DNA from: an uncultured Asticcacaulis sp.
GTDB taxonomy: Bacteria; Pseudomonadota; Alphaproteobacteria; Caulobacterales; Caulobacteraceae
Assembly (NCBI GenBank): GCA_946480125.1
Contig: CAMLIY010000039.1
Location: 1-16,918 of the forward strand
DNA length: 16,918 nt
Direction of reading: 5' to 3'
Numbering within the stretch: the stretch's first letter is position 1; the number at the start of each line of letters is the position of its first letter. Position numbers and translations under genes: made by a program. This document shows, piece after piece, positions 6,592-14,166 of the stretch. The notes below the pieces were generated by a model. That model saw only the letters and a list, made by a program, of their open reading frames with translations. It was not told where the DNA came from and did not search any database.

Positions 6592-8937
6592 TTATGAAAT
6601 ATTTTGTGTCCTTGTCAGCTCTATGTGCGGCGGCATGGGCCTGTTTTGATCAGGGCCTATCGAGAAGATAGTCCTGGCAACCTTTTCAAAGCCCGTTTTG
6701 CTGAACAAATCCCGGCATGGATAGTTGACGTCGGTGTCTTTCAGGGTTGCGATGACGGATCGGGCCCCGCCTTCAAACAGATCGTTCAGAAGGGTGCGCA
6801 TAACCGCATCTTCAATCTGATAACCCAGAATGCGGCAGGACATAACCCATTGTACGATTTCGGATGGCTTGACCATGACAACGCCGACCAGACCATAGCT
6901 GGTAAATTTATCGACGACATCGAACACATATAATCTTCCGCCCTCCGCGAAAAAGGTCTGTATTTCCTCCAAGTTCCAGCGGTGCCCGGTTGTATTGAAC
7001 TGATTGGTTTTATTGATAAGTTCCACACAGCGCGAAAACCGTGCATCTTCGGCCGATCCGACTTGCGACAGCGTTACCCTGGGAGCGGCCTGCATGAGAA
7101 ATTCCTCACGCGACAAACCCTTGCGCTGCTCTTCCCGATGCAACTGTGCCTGAACCATTTCAGTGCGGCGGCCCGATTCCGCCGTCACCGACGCCGACTG
7201 CGTTTCCGCCGACCATAACAGCATCCGCCGGAAATAGTATGGATAGCGTCCAAAAATTCGCATGTCGGGAAAGAGACGCGCCATGGCGGCGCGTTCGACA
7301 GGATTGTCGTCAAGGAAAACGACGCTTCTTGGCAGCAGGTTGATGTCCTGAAGTATCTCCTGCATATTTTCTGCTTTCGGGTGCCAGTTGATGCGCACAG
7401 CGGCAAAATCCTCAAGTGTCAACAAGCCGTAGAATATCTGATGCCATATCTCCCGAATCCGGCTTTCCTCGTTCTTGCTGATAATGGCCAGTAAGACACC
7501 GCGCTTTTTCATGAAAAGCAGGGCTTCCACTAAACCGAGCGGCCAGCCTTCGACAATGCTACCGTGAACATCGGTCATATCGCCGCTGACGCCGCGCCAT
7601 AAGGTATCGTCAAGATCGACCACCACGAGCTTGACCGTATCCACCTGGCGAACGGTACGGTACATCGCCACAAGTTCGCGCCACAGCGCGGTCCGCATGA
7701 GCGGCAGAGCCTCGTATTCATAATGGCCCATAAGCGCCGGTGCCGTTTCCATACGCTGTTCGCCTGCCAGGTCTTGCGCCGGCAGCACCTGTCCCAGCCA
7801 AGTCATCTCGACCTTGTCGCCCTGGATATAGCGCCGCCCGATCGAAGCCATGACCCGATCAATATCGAAAACGTAGCAGTTTTTGAATTTGCTGATGTGG
7901 TTTTCCAGAAATTCGTTCAAACGGCTGACCAGATATTCCGGATTACGGAAATCGAACCTGGGGAATAGTCGCCCCATCGGATTCATTTCCGGCAAATAAT
8001 AATTCGCCACGAAGGTCAGCGTGCCGAAACGTACATTCCAATCCATGTAGGTATCAACAAGGAGCGCCAGCTTGTCGCAGGCCTGTTTGAAGCATTCTTC
8101 AGCATCCTGGGCCTTGTCCCATGAACCGCGCGAATAAAGCCCGTAATCTATAAGGGAACGCAGCGGCATCTGGATGATTTGGAGATCATAGGCCTTGATG
8201 TCGGCTTCGCTGATGTCGGGCAGCGGCGCGCCATTATTGACGGTAAAGAAATCGGCATGGCAGCCGTCGAGATTGCTCTGCTGAAAGGCCCATGCATTCA
8301 TATAGCACGATCCGATCAGGGCGATGCGCTTCAGTGGCGTCGGCGTCACCTCAAGCGATGTCGGGGCCAGATAGTTTGCGCCCGTGTTCTGGCCATATTC
8401 GCGCTGAATATCTTTAAGTGCGGCGCTTGCGGACTCATCGAGGGCGGAGCGGGGCCCAAGAAGCCGTAAGGTGGAAAAGGCCAGCGCCAGGGGGCGAACA
8501 TCTTCCGTCTGGCTAAAATCGGTACGAAAAACGGGATGGATGAACTCCAATTGCATCATCCGTCCTGTCCGGGCGGGGGGCACGTCGAAATATACCGTCT
8601 GCCGACCTTCGATCTCGAAGCGCGCAATCTCGCGGCCATCCATGTGTATGTAAAGCGGCTGACGCATATCCGGCAGGCTGAAGACGTCGAGTTCGGCTCT
8701 GATCCAGGCATTGGACACAACCGGCAGCGAAAGAACACTCTTTCCTTCCAATGCCCAGCGGAAGGTGGACTCGCTATTCGACCATCCAGCCAGGGTATAA
8801 TCATCCGAATTTTCACCACTGCCAAATTTGACAAGCATGAGTTCTTCGGACTGACTTTCCTCTGAGGAATTTTTTTCTGCTGGCACATCCGATGGCACCG
8901 CGTCGGAACGGCCGAACAAGGCCATAATCCCTGCCAT
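6592..8937 (-). CDS. FkbH-like HAD-IIIC family protein with SGNH-like and GNAT-like regions
   Basis: A 781-residue multidomain protein. After an acidic, Ser-rich leader, residues about 34-160 form a beta-rich region (YTLAGWSNSES ... TEDVRPLALAFSTLRLL) like the beta-sandwich attached to several polysaccharide enzymes. Residues about 203-430 look SGNH-like, beginning IALIGSCYMNAWAF with GSC at 209-211. The HAD-IIIC core has DLDDT at 441-445 (DxDxT nucleophile motif), SKNEES at 487-492 and VVFLDDNPVER at 539-549. The tail from about 620 is GNAT-like and carries INKTNQFNTTGHR at 641-653, a hallmark of FkbH proteins. Characterised FkbH enzymes load a glyceryl unit from 1,3-bisphosphoglycerate onto an acyl carrier protein; in sugar loci relatives may transfer other small groups. 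No carrier protein gene is visible here. The gene is convergent with the GH-like gene (41 bases between stops) and divergent from gmd. ATG at 8937 is used; a second ATG four codons in is possible. Confidence 0.88.
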   Translation of the reverse strand: MAGIMALFGRSDAVPSDVPAEKNSSEESQSEELMLVKFGSGENSDDYTLAGWSNSESTFRWALEGKSVLSLPVVSNAWIRAELDVFSLPDMRQPLYIHMDGREIARFEIEGRQTVYFDVPPARTGRMMQLEFIHPVFRTDFSQTEDVRPLALAFSTLRLLGPRSALDESASAALKDIQREYGQNTGANYLAPTSLEVTPTPLKRIALIGSCYMNAWAFQQSNLDGCHADFFTVNNGAPLPDISEADIKAYDLQIIQMPLRSLIDYGLYSRGSWDKAQDAEECFKQACDKLALLVDTYMDWNVRFGTLTFVANYYLPEMNPMGRLFPRFDFRNPEYLVSRLNEFLENHISKFKNCYVFDIDRVMASIGRRYIQGDKVEMTWLGQVLPAQDLAGEQRMETAPALMGHYEYEALPLMRTALWRELVAMYRTVRQVDTVKLVVVDLDDTLWRGVSGDMTDVHGSIVEGWPLGLVEALLFMKKRGVLLAIISKNEESRIREIWHQIFYGLLTLEDFAAVRINWHPKAENMQEILQDINLLPRSVVFLDDNPVERAAMARLFPDMRIFGRYPYYFRRMLLWSAETQSASVTAESGRRTEMVQAQLHREEQRKGLSREEFLMQAAPRVTLSQVGSAEDARFSRCVELINKTNQFNTTGHRWNLEEIQTFFAEGGRLYVFDVVDKFTSYGLVGVVMVKPSEIVQWVMSCRILGYQIEDAVMRTLLNDLFEGGARSVIATLKDTDVNYPCRDLFSKTGFEKVARTIFSIGPDQNRPMPPHIELTRTQNIS

Positions 8938-9018
8938 AATATAATTTTCCCATAGCTAGTATTGCAATGATCGACTTACGTGCTCGGCTGGTGCCAAGCG
9001 TATTCCATCAAAAATTAT

Positions 9019-9122
9019 TTAGAGCGTGTTCCAATCTGATTGGATCAAATCGGCGCTCTAAGCTTTTGTTCTTACGTGCATCTCGATATAAAACGTGCAT
9101 CACACTTTTTGGGATGCGCTCC
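9019..9122. repeat. Two-hairpin intergenic repeat element, copy 2
   Basis: TTAGAGCG (9019-9026) pairs with CGCTCTAA (9054-9061), enclosing an inner stem TCCAAT/ATTGGA. A TTTTGTT linker follows, then a second half with GCATC (9079-9083) able to pair with GATGC, and the segment CACTTTTTGGGATGCGCTCCA ending at 9122. Order, linker and the CACTTTTTGGG block match copy 1 at 4690-4801; the hairpin sequences have diverged while keeping complementarity. Confidence 0.65.
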
Positions 9123-9267
9123 AAGGTAGCGACTTGAGTCTTGCGTTAAGCGAGAGTCTTCATAAACCGGCCAATCCCGAATTCCAAGACCTTTCCCCCT
9201 GCCATCCGATCGTGAAGGATGCGCCAGCCGCCTGGAAACCCTGCCAAATTTAATGGGTCCACATTCA

Positions 9268-9289
9268 TTTCAACTTTTCAACTTTCAAA
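9268..9289 (+). repeat. Three near-identical TTTCAAC units upstream of gmd
   Basis: TTTCAAC (9268-9274), TTTTCAAC (9275-9282) and TTTCAAA (9283-9289) are adjacent. TTTCAAAT recurs once more at 9360-9367. Spacing is seven to eight bases, not a full helical turn, so a tandem operator is only a possibility; simple low-complexity sequence is the alternative. Confidence 0.4.
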
Positions 9290-9307
9290 TGTTGACGGAT
9301 GGCCATT

Positions 9308-9360
9308 ATTTTACCTTGTTCAGGGTTGTTTTCAGCAAGATCATATGGTCAAGGTAAAAT
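9308..9360 (+). promoter_or_regulatory. Perfect 11-base inverted repeat in the gmd leader
   Basis: ATTTTACCTTG at 9308-9318 is exactly reverse-complementary to CAAGGTAAAAT at 9350-9360, separated by 31 bases. The right arm ends 39 bases before the gmd ATG, so it may be a protein-binding operator pair or a leader hairpin for gmd-fcl. No T-run follows, which argues against a terminator. Confidence 0.45.
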
Positions 9361-9389
9361 TTCAAATCGACCAGATACGTTTCATGTTT

Positions 9390-9395
9390 GAGGAA
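9390..9395 (+). promoter_or_regulatory. Ribosome binding site fixing the gmd start
   Basis: GAGGAA lies just ahead of ATG at 9400. The frame is open back to a TTG at 9388, but that would put the ribosome site inside the gene, so ATG 9400 is chosen. Confidence 0.8.
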
Positions 9396-9399
9396 ATCT

Positions 9400-10473
9400 A
9401 TGGCGCAAGCGCATAATAAGGTTGCATTAATTACCGGTGTAACAGGTCAGGACGGCGCATATCTGGCGCAGCTTCTGCTCGAAAAAGGCTATGTTGTTCA
9501 CGGTGTAAAACGCCGTTCGTCCTCATTTAATACAGGGCGTATCGAGAACATTTATCAAGATCCCCACGACAAGGATCCCAAATTCATGCTGCACTATGGC
9601 GACATGTCAGATTCGACCAATCTGATCCGCATCGTGCAGGAAACCCAGCCTGACGAGATCTACAATCTGGCGGCGCAAAGCCATGTTCAGGTCAGCTTTG
9701 AAACCCCGGAATATACGGCCAACGCCGATGGCATAGGCACGCTTCGTCTGCTGGAAGCCATTCGTATCCTGAAAATGGAAAACAAGACCCGGTTCTATCA
9801 GGCATCGACATCCGAACTCTATGGTCTGGTTCAGGAAGTACCGCAAAGCGAAACCACACCCTTTTATCCGCGTTCGCCCTACGCCGCCGCCAAACTCTAT
9901 GCCTACTGGATCGTGGTCAATTACCGCGAAGCCTATAATATGCACGCCTCCAATGGCATCCTGTTCAACCACGAAAGCCCGCTGCGCGGCGAAACCTTCG
10001 TCACGCGCAAGATCACGCGCGCAGTGGCCGCCATCAAGCTTGGCAAGCAGGATAAGCTCTATCTGGGCAATCTCGATGCGCAGCGCGACTGGGGCCATGC
10101 GCGTGAATATGTGCGCGGCATGTGGCTGATGCTTCAGCAAGATACGCCCGAGGACTATGTTCTGGCCACGGGCGTCACCACGCCTGTGCGCACGTTTGTG
10201 GAATGGGCCTTCTCCGAAACCGGCGTGACGCTGGAATGGAAGGGCAAGGGCGTTGAAGAGAAGGGCTATTGCACCCAAACCGGCAAGTGCCTGGTCGAGG
10301 TCGACGCCCGCTATTTCCGCCCCACCGAGGTCGAACTGCTGCTGGGCAACCCGACCAAGGCCAAAGAAAAACTCGGCTGGGTGCACGAAACCTCACCACG
10401 CGAACTGGCGGCGGAAATGGTGCGCGAGGATCTGAAGGTCATGCAAACCTCCGTTGTCATGAAGGAAGCCTGA
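9400..10473 (+). CDS. gmd: GDP-mannose 4,6-dehydratase
   Basis: This 357-residue short-chain dehydrogenase/reductase converts GDP-D-mannose to GDP-4-keto-6-deoxy-D-mannose in the cytoplasm, the first committed step to GDP-L-fucose. It opens with the NADP-binding loop [12 protein letters not shown] at 12-23 and has [13 protein letters not shown] at 36-48, the GMD-specific stretch near the cofactor phosphate. The catalytic set is visible as Thr137 and Glu139 in STSELYG plus Tyr161 and Lys165 in [26 protein letters not shown] at 190-205 is near-invariant in the family. Length and motifs are entirely normal. It is followed after four bases by fcl, so the two are translated from one message. The leader carries a notable inverted repeat. 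Confidence 0.97.
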   Translation: MAQAHNKVALITGVTGQDGAYLAQLLLEKGYVVHGVKRRSSSFNTGRIENIYQDPHDKDPKFMLHYGDMSDSTNLIRIVQETQPDEIYNLAAQSHVQVSFETPEYTANADGIGTLRLLEAIRILKMENKTRFYQASTSELYGLVQEVPQSETTPFYPRSPYAAAKLYAYWIVVNYREAYNMHASNGILFNHESPLRGETFVTRKITRAVAAIKLGKQDKLYLGNLDAQRDWGHAREYVRGMWLMLQQDTPEDYVLATGVTTPVRTFVEWAFSETGVTLEWKGKGVEEKGYCTQTGKCLVEVDARYFRPTEVELLLGNPTKAKEKLGWVHETSPRELAAEMVREDLKVMQTSVVMKEA

Positions 10474-10477
10474 GATA

Positions 10478-11422
10478 ATGGCTGAGACATTATACGATCT
10501 CAACGGCAAGCGTGTTTACGTTGCCGGCCACAGAGGCATGGTTGGCGGCGCGGTTACGCGCCGCCTGGCCGCAGAAGGCTGCGAAATTATCACCAGCGAT
10601 CGCGCCGCGACCGATCTGATGCGGCAAAGCGATGTCGAGGCGTTTTTCAAATCGCAAAAGCCCGACGCGGTTATCATGGCGGCCGCCAAGGTGGGCGGGA
10701 TTCTGGCCAATGATACCTTGCCGGCCGAGTTTCTGTACAATAACCTGATGATCGAGGCCAACATCATACAGGCGGCCCATGAGGCCGGCGTCGGCAAGTT
10801 TCTGTTCCTCGGTTCGTCGTGCATCTATCCCAAGATGGCGGCGCAACCCATTCAGGAAGACTCGCTCCTGACCGGCCCGCTTGAACCGACCAATGAATGG
10901 TATGCGATCGCCAAGATTGCCGGTATCAAGCTGGCCCAGGCCTATCGCAAACAATATAGCGACGACTATATTTCGGCCATGCCAACCAATCTGTATGGCC
11001 CCGGCGATAATTTCGATCTCAAATCAAGCCATGTCTTGCCCGCCATTATCCGCAAAGTGCATGAAGCCAGACTGCGTGGCGATAGCGAGGTCGTCATGTG
11101 GGGCACCGGAACGCCACGGCGCGAATTCCTGCATTGCGACGATTGCGCCGACGCCCTTGTTTTTCTTTTGAAAAACTATTCCGGCGGTCAGCACGTCAAT
11201 GTCGGATCGGGTGAGGATGTCACGATCCTTGAGCTGACTCAGATGGTCTGCGATGTCGTGGGCTTTACCGGCGCTATCGTCCGCGATCTGTCCAAGCCGG
11301 ACGGCACGCCGCGCAAGCTCATGAGCGCCGATAAGCTGCGCGCCATGGGCTGGAAGCCGAAGATCGATCTCAGGCATGGTATTGAAACGACGTACCAGTG
11401 GTTTCTGGATCATGTCCGGTAG
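10478..11422 (+). CDS. fcl: GDP-L-fucose synthase
   Basis: This 314-residue protein is the bifunctional 3,5-epimerase/4-reductase that turns GDP-4-keto-6-deoxy-D-mannose into GDP-L-fucose with NADPH. Motifs: GHRGMVGGA at 17-25 (cofactor loop), LGSSCIYP at 111-118 carrying the catalytic Ser and Cys, NEWYAIAKIAGIK at 139-151 with Tyr142 and Lys146, and LKSSHVLPA at 181-189 with His185. All expected catalytic residues are present and the length is typical. ATG lies four bases after the gmd stop, with AAGGA at 10462-10466 inside the end of gmd, so translational coupling is likely. Together with gmd it shows the glycan made here probably contains L-fucose, unless another nearby enzyme diverts the nucleotide sugar. 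Confidence 0.97.
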   Translation: MAETLYDLNGKRVYVAGHRGMVGGAVTRRLAAEGCEIITSDRAATDLMRQSDVEAFFKSQKPDAVIMAAAKVGGILANDTLPAEFLYNNLMIEANIIQAAHEAGVGKFLFLGSSCIYPKMAAQPIQEDSLLTGPLEPTNEWYAIAKIAGIKLAQAYRKQYSDDYISAMPTNLYGPGDNFDLKSSHVLPAIIRKVHEARLRGDSEVVMWGTGTPRREFLHCDDCADALVFLLKNYSGGQHVNVGSGEDVTILELTQMVCDVVGFTGAIVRDLSKPDGTPRKLMSADKLRAMGWKPKIDLRHGIETTYQWFLDHVR

Positions 11423-11455
11423 GTCTGATACATAAGTAGAAATGGGTTTTTTACG

Positions 11456-12436
11456 ATGCTTTCATCCAATGAATGCTGGCCTGTATGCACCTTTAGAAAT
11501 GTAAAACTTACAGAAGATGCAGACGGACTTCCATTTATAAGCAATGAAGAAACTCTTCGTTCCCGTCTTAATCCTGTCTATTTTTCAGATTCTGATAATA
11601 TTACAATTATCGTCAGAGATGAAAAATATATACAGCATTATTTTCACTTCATAGAAACCCTTCTATGCATTTATGCGGCCAGTACTTTATTTGCTAAAAA
11701 TTCTAAAGTTACACAAATATGGTTGCCTGAAAGATGGGACAATCCAAATCAGGCCAGCTTTCAAAAGCACCTTATAGATTTACTTTTCCCCGATGCAACC
11801 ATTCTACACAAGATCGATATGGGTGTTGAAGCCGGGCCCACAATCTATTTCAATCGGGATTTATCCAGAACGGAAATCAACAAGCTAATAGATCCTATGT
11901 TAGATGTCATAAGATTATCTTCTCGATTGCTGAGGTCTAAGGTTTATAAATACCTTAATATAGAAGAACGCCAGAAGCCTGTAGGCAAAAATACATTGCT
12001 TTATGCTCGCCGAACTGGCGAACGCATATTCACGCCTGAGGTTGAAAGTAAACTATTGACCCGCTTTTCCAATCATTTCGATATTATCGATATGGATTTC
12101 TGGGGCATGGGTTGGGTGGATCAAATAAAGGCCGGAGCCAGCGTTGATGCCTTTTTTGGCATACATGGCAATAACCTTACCAACTCGATCTGGATGCCAA
12201 GCCACGGATCTGTGATTGAAATATTTCCGGAAGCTGCTCATCACTACGACTATCAATTGATGGCTGAAGCTATGGGGCTTAGGTATGTTGGCATAGAGGG
12301 CGCAACCGTGTTTCGGGAATTTTCCAGGTTTGGTAAAATCTATGGTGAGGGGCAGGCAACGCACTCAAAAGTTACACATTTGCACGAAACTGCGATAAAT
12401 ACAGCCTTCTCAGCCGTCGTTTATAACCCATTCTGA
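11456..12436 (+). CDS. Putative GT61-like glycosyltransferase, AT-rich
   Basis: A 326-residue protein with the GT61/DUF563 layout: HYFHFIE at 61-67 in the position of the usual His-Trp/Phe-x-x-Asp region, LLYARR at 181-186, and GIHGNNLTNSIWMP at 235-248 followed by VIEIFP at 253-258, the typical Gly-x-His-Gly-x-x-Leu-x-Asn block and strand. It would transfer a sugar in the cytoplasm, donor unknown; placement right after gmd-fcl makes fucose transfer an attractive guess but no more. Its DNA is much richer in A+T than its neighbours: three successive 60-base rows from 11521 hold 24, 14 and 20 G+C, against 37 in a row of gmd at 10081. That suggests separate acquisition. No clear ribosome binding site precedes the ATG. 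It is convergent with the GT90 gene, 16 bases between stops. Confidence 0.8.
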   Translation: MLSSNECWPVCTFRNVKLTEDADGLPFISNEETLRSRLNPVYFSDSDNITIIVRDEKYIQHYFHFIETLLCIYAASTLFAKNSKVTQIWLPERWDNPNQASFQKHLIDLLFPDATILHKIDMGVEAGPTIYFNRDLSRTEINKLIDPMLDVIRLSSRLLRSKVYKYLNIEERQKPVGKNTLLYARRTGERIFTPEVESKLLTRFSNHFDIIDMDFWGMGWVDQIKAGASVDAFFGIHGNNLTNSIWMPSHGSVIEIFPEAAHHYDYQLMAEAMGLRYVGIEGATVFREFSRFGKIYGEGQATHSKVTHLHETAINTAFSAVVYNPF

Positions 12437-12448
12437 CACTGTTCAAAC

Positions 12449-12470
12449 ACCCTTATTTTTGCTTAAGGGT
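12449..12470. terminator. Candidate hairpin between the convergent GT61-like and GT90 genes
   Basis: ACCCTTA (12449-12455) and TAAGGGT (12464-12470) form a perfect seven-base stem with an eight-base loop, overlapping the last codons of the minus-strand gene. It could end transcription from both sides, but there is no proper T-run after it on the plus strand. Confidence 0.3.
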
Positions 12471-13928
12471 TTCCCACGGCCCGACGGAAACACGCGAAAC
12501 AGTCAATCGCCCATCACTTTCGGCGCATAAATATTTATCGCCTACCTTAAACGCATAGCTTTGCTGATCGGCCGTTTCCACGATCTCCACGCAAACTTCA
12601 TTTTCCCCAGTGGCGTCAGCGGACTCAAGATAGGTATAACCATCCGCATTGATCGCCTGCACGCGATCGCCATCCAGGGTTACAAGCCTTAGACCGCCCT
12701 CTGTGCTGGTAACAATGAGCGGCATCACCGGTGCGGCGCGTTTCAGAAGCATAGCCGATGTCTGCTGACATTGCCCGCTCTCAGGATCGAAGGTCAATAT
12801 GCTGCCGTGACTCGTATAAAGACGCTCTTGTGAATATGCGGGTTCAAAGATCCGGCCATAGGTCATCTGCGCGGCCAGTGCATCTGAAATGATCGGCGCG
12901 GCCAAACGCATTTCGTTTTCATATGTCATCGACAGAGCCAGCTCGCGTCCCCGACGACCGATTTCGCGCGCCTCTTCGTCATACGCGCGCAGCCAGTTGA
13001 TCTGCGCCGTCAAGTCGCTCATATCCTCACGGCAAGGCACATAGTTTTCCCAGGGGATCAAACGGTCATAATACCACTGTCGGTAGGGCGTACCGACCTT
13101 GATGACCGGTGAGCCGCTGAGCAGTTTTTGGAAGAGGCCCGGCCAGGAATTGGTATTGCCATCGATGTCGATCTGATATTTCCACCGGCAAAACTGCTCG
13201 GCCGACATATAGTCGCGAATATAGCCTGCGTCTTCCAACTCGGCCTTGCGTCCCTCAAAACCCTGTACCAGCCAGGAGATGCCGGCATCGATCAAATCCG
13301 GATTTCCCGCCGCAATGGCGCAAAGCCGGACGCGCGGCAGCTCGCGCCAGTCGCTGACATAAGGCCCTGTCGTCGCGCCACGCCAGATCGCTATCGGCAG
13401 GCGCTCATCCCAAGGCGGAGCGAACTGATCGATCTTCGTTTTATAATCTTTGTAGCCCTGCGCATCCACGAACATACTGTCCGGAATCAGAAAGCTGCTT
13501 TGGTTCCGACTGCAGAAGCTCAAGCCGGGATATTCTGTATGGTCGCCGATATTCATGTAAACGAAACCGGAACGCGTCTGATCACGGTTTGTCAAATAGT
13601 CGTCGATCAGGGCCAGCATTGGCACGAGCCGGATAGGAATTAAATCTAGTCCCAAGCTTATGTTTGGCGAAATCAATAATGAAAAAACGCCATCAGCGCC
13701 TATATCCAGACCCACGACCGATTCTGGCTGAGAACGATCTTCGGAGACGAAGATACGCGCCTCAGAATGCTCCAGTTTAATGCGCAGGGTTTCAGGTTCA
13801 TGGATGACAGGCGTATCCGCCAGCGCTTTAATTTTAGCCAGAACGGGGGAAGATACCATAAGACGGCTTTGCTCTTTGTAATCGCGCTGGAACGGGCTCT
13901 CGGTATCCGAGCGAACGTGTTCGCGCAA
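12453..13928 (-). CDS. GT90 (CAP10-like) glycosyltransferase with extra C-terminal beta-rich domain
   Basis: A 491-residue protein. Its core (about 115-355) matches glycosyltransferase family 90: IAIWRGATTG at 179-188, WKYQIDIDGNTNSWPG at 249-264, LLSGSPVIKV at 269-278, and YYDRLIPWENYVP at 286-298. GT90 includes fungal capsule xylosyltransferases (CAP10), animal protein O-glucosyltransferases and bacterial LPS enzymes such as LpsA; the bacterial ones act in the cytoplasm. Beyond the core, about 366-491 is a beta-rich segment containing LYTSHGSILTFDPESG, KYLCAESDGRLTV and a terminal GPWETLKQ, which recalls a beta-trefoil (fascin-like) binding module. The chosen start is TTG at 13928 because the frame is closed just upstream; ATG at 13859 (residue 24) is equally possible, as neither has a good ribosome site. 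It is divergent from the large transferase gene. Confidence 0.85.
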   Translation of the reverse strand: MREHVRSDTESPFQRDYKEQSRLMVSSPVLAKIKALADTPVIHEPETLRIKLEHSEARIFVSEDRSQPESVVGLDIGADGVFSLLISPNISLGLDLIPIRLVPMLALIDDYLTNRDQTRSGFVYMNIGDHTEYPGLSFCSRNQSSFLIPDSMFVDAQGYKDYKTKIDQFAPPWDERLPIAIWRGATTGPYVSDWRELPRVRLCAIAAGNPDLIDAGISWLVQGFEGRKAELEDAGYIRDYMSAEQFCRWKYQIDIDGNTNSWPGLFQKLLSGSPVIKVGTPYRQWYYDRLIPWENYVPCREDMSDLTAQINWLRAYDEEAREIGRRGRELALSMTYENEMRLAAPIISDALAAQMTYGRIFEPAYSQERLYTSHGSILTFDPESGQCQQTSAMLLKRAAPVMPLIVTSTEGGLRLVTLDGDRVQAINADGYTYLESADATGENEVCVEIVETADQQSYAFKVGDKYLCAESDGRLTVSRVSVGPWETLKQK

Positions 13929-14078
13929 GGTTAGAAGATGTTTGCCGCAGATTTGCGGGCGCTAAATCCTCTGCCGCCTTCAATAGCGACACTGGCAAGC
14001 TTTTATAACCTTATCAAGGTCGAATCGGCAGCGAGTTTGAAAAAACCTGTGAATGGCGCGGGGCATACCGGTTTAAGG

Positions 14079-14108
14079 TTGACGGCCAATGACGATGAAT
14101 GTGATAAA
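14079..14108 (+). promoter_or_regulatory. Candidate sigma70-type promoter for the large glycosyltransferase
   Basis: TTGACG (14079-14084) and GATAAA (14103-14108) are 18 bases apart, with TG at 14100-14101 in the extended -10 position. It lies about 60 bases before the proposed start, in the right orientation. Four of six -10 positions match consensus; unproven. Confidence 0.35.
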
Positions 14109-14152
14109 TTATTTCAGAAAAATCGGCCTTCCGGCTGACACCCGATCCGCGT

Positions 14153-14157
14153 AAGGA
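14153..14157 (+). promoter_or_regulatory. Ribosome binding site favouring a TTG start
   Basis: AAGGA lies nine bases before TTG at 14167 and overlaps an in-frame TAA stop (14152-14154), so no earlier start is possible. Alternatives are ATG at 14191 (no site) and ATG at 14197 (weak AGAG). Confidence 0.5.
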
Positions 14158-14166
14158 CAGGCTCCT

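Larger units (their letters stand above)
8938..9399. other. 462-base divergent intergenic region, FkbH-like gene / gmd
   Basis: No credible gene lies here. It contains repeat copy 2 (about 9019-9122), three near-repeats of TTTCAAC (9268-9289), a TTGACG at 9292-9297 without a clear -10 partner, and a perfect 11-base inverted repeat (9308-9318 and 9350-9360) ending 39 bases before the gmd start. Promoters for both flanking genes are expected here but could not be assigned. Confidence 0.5.
13929..14166. other. Divergent intergenic region, GT90 gene / large glycosyltransferase gene
   Basis: These 238 bases lie between two divergent genes. A 66-codon frame at 13938-14138 has no family resemblance and no ribosome site, so it is not called as a gene. 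A candidate rightward promoter is listed separately. Confidence 0.4.

Noticed and set aside
9607..10386. 259-codon open frame antisense to gmd.
   Set aside because: Shadow of a certain gene; long antisense frames are common in codon-biased coding DNA and the product resembles nothing.
13938..14138. Possible 66-residue small protein between the GT90 and large transferase genes.
   Set aside because: No ribosome site, no recognisable composition or family; overlaps the likely divergent promoter region.
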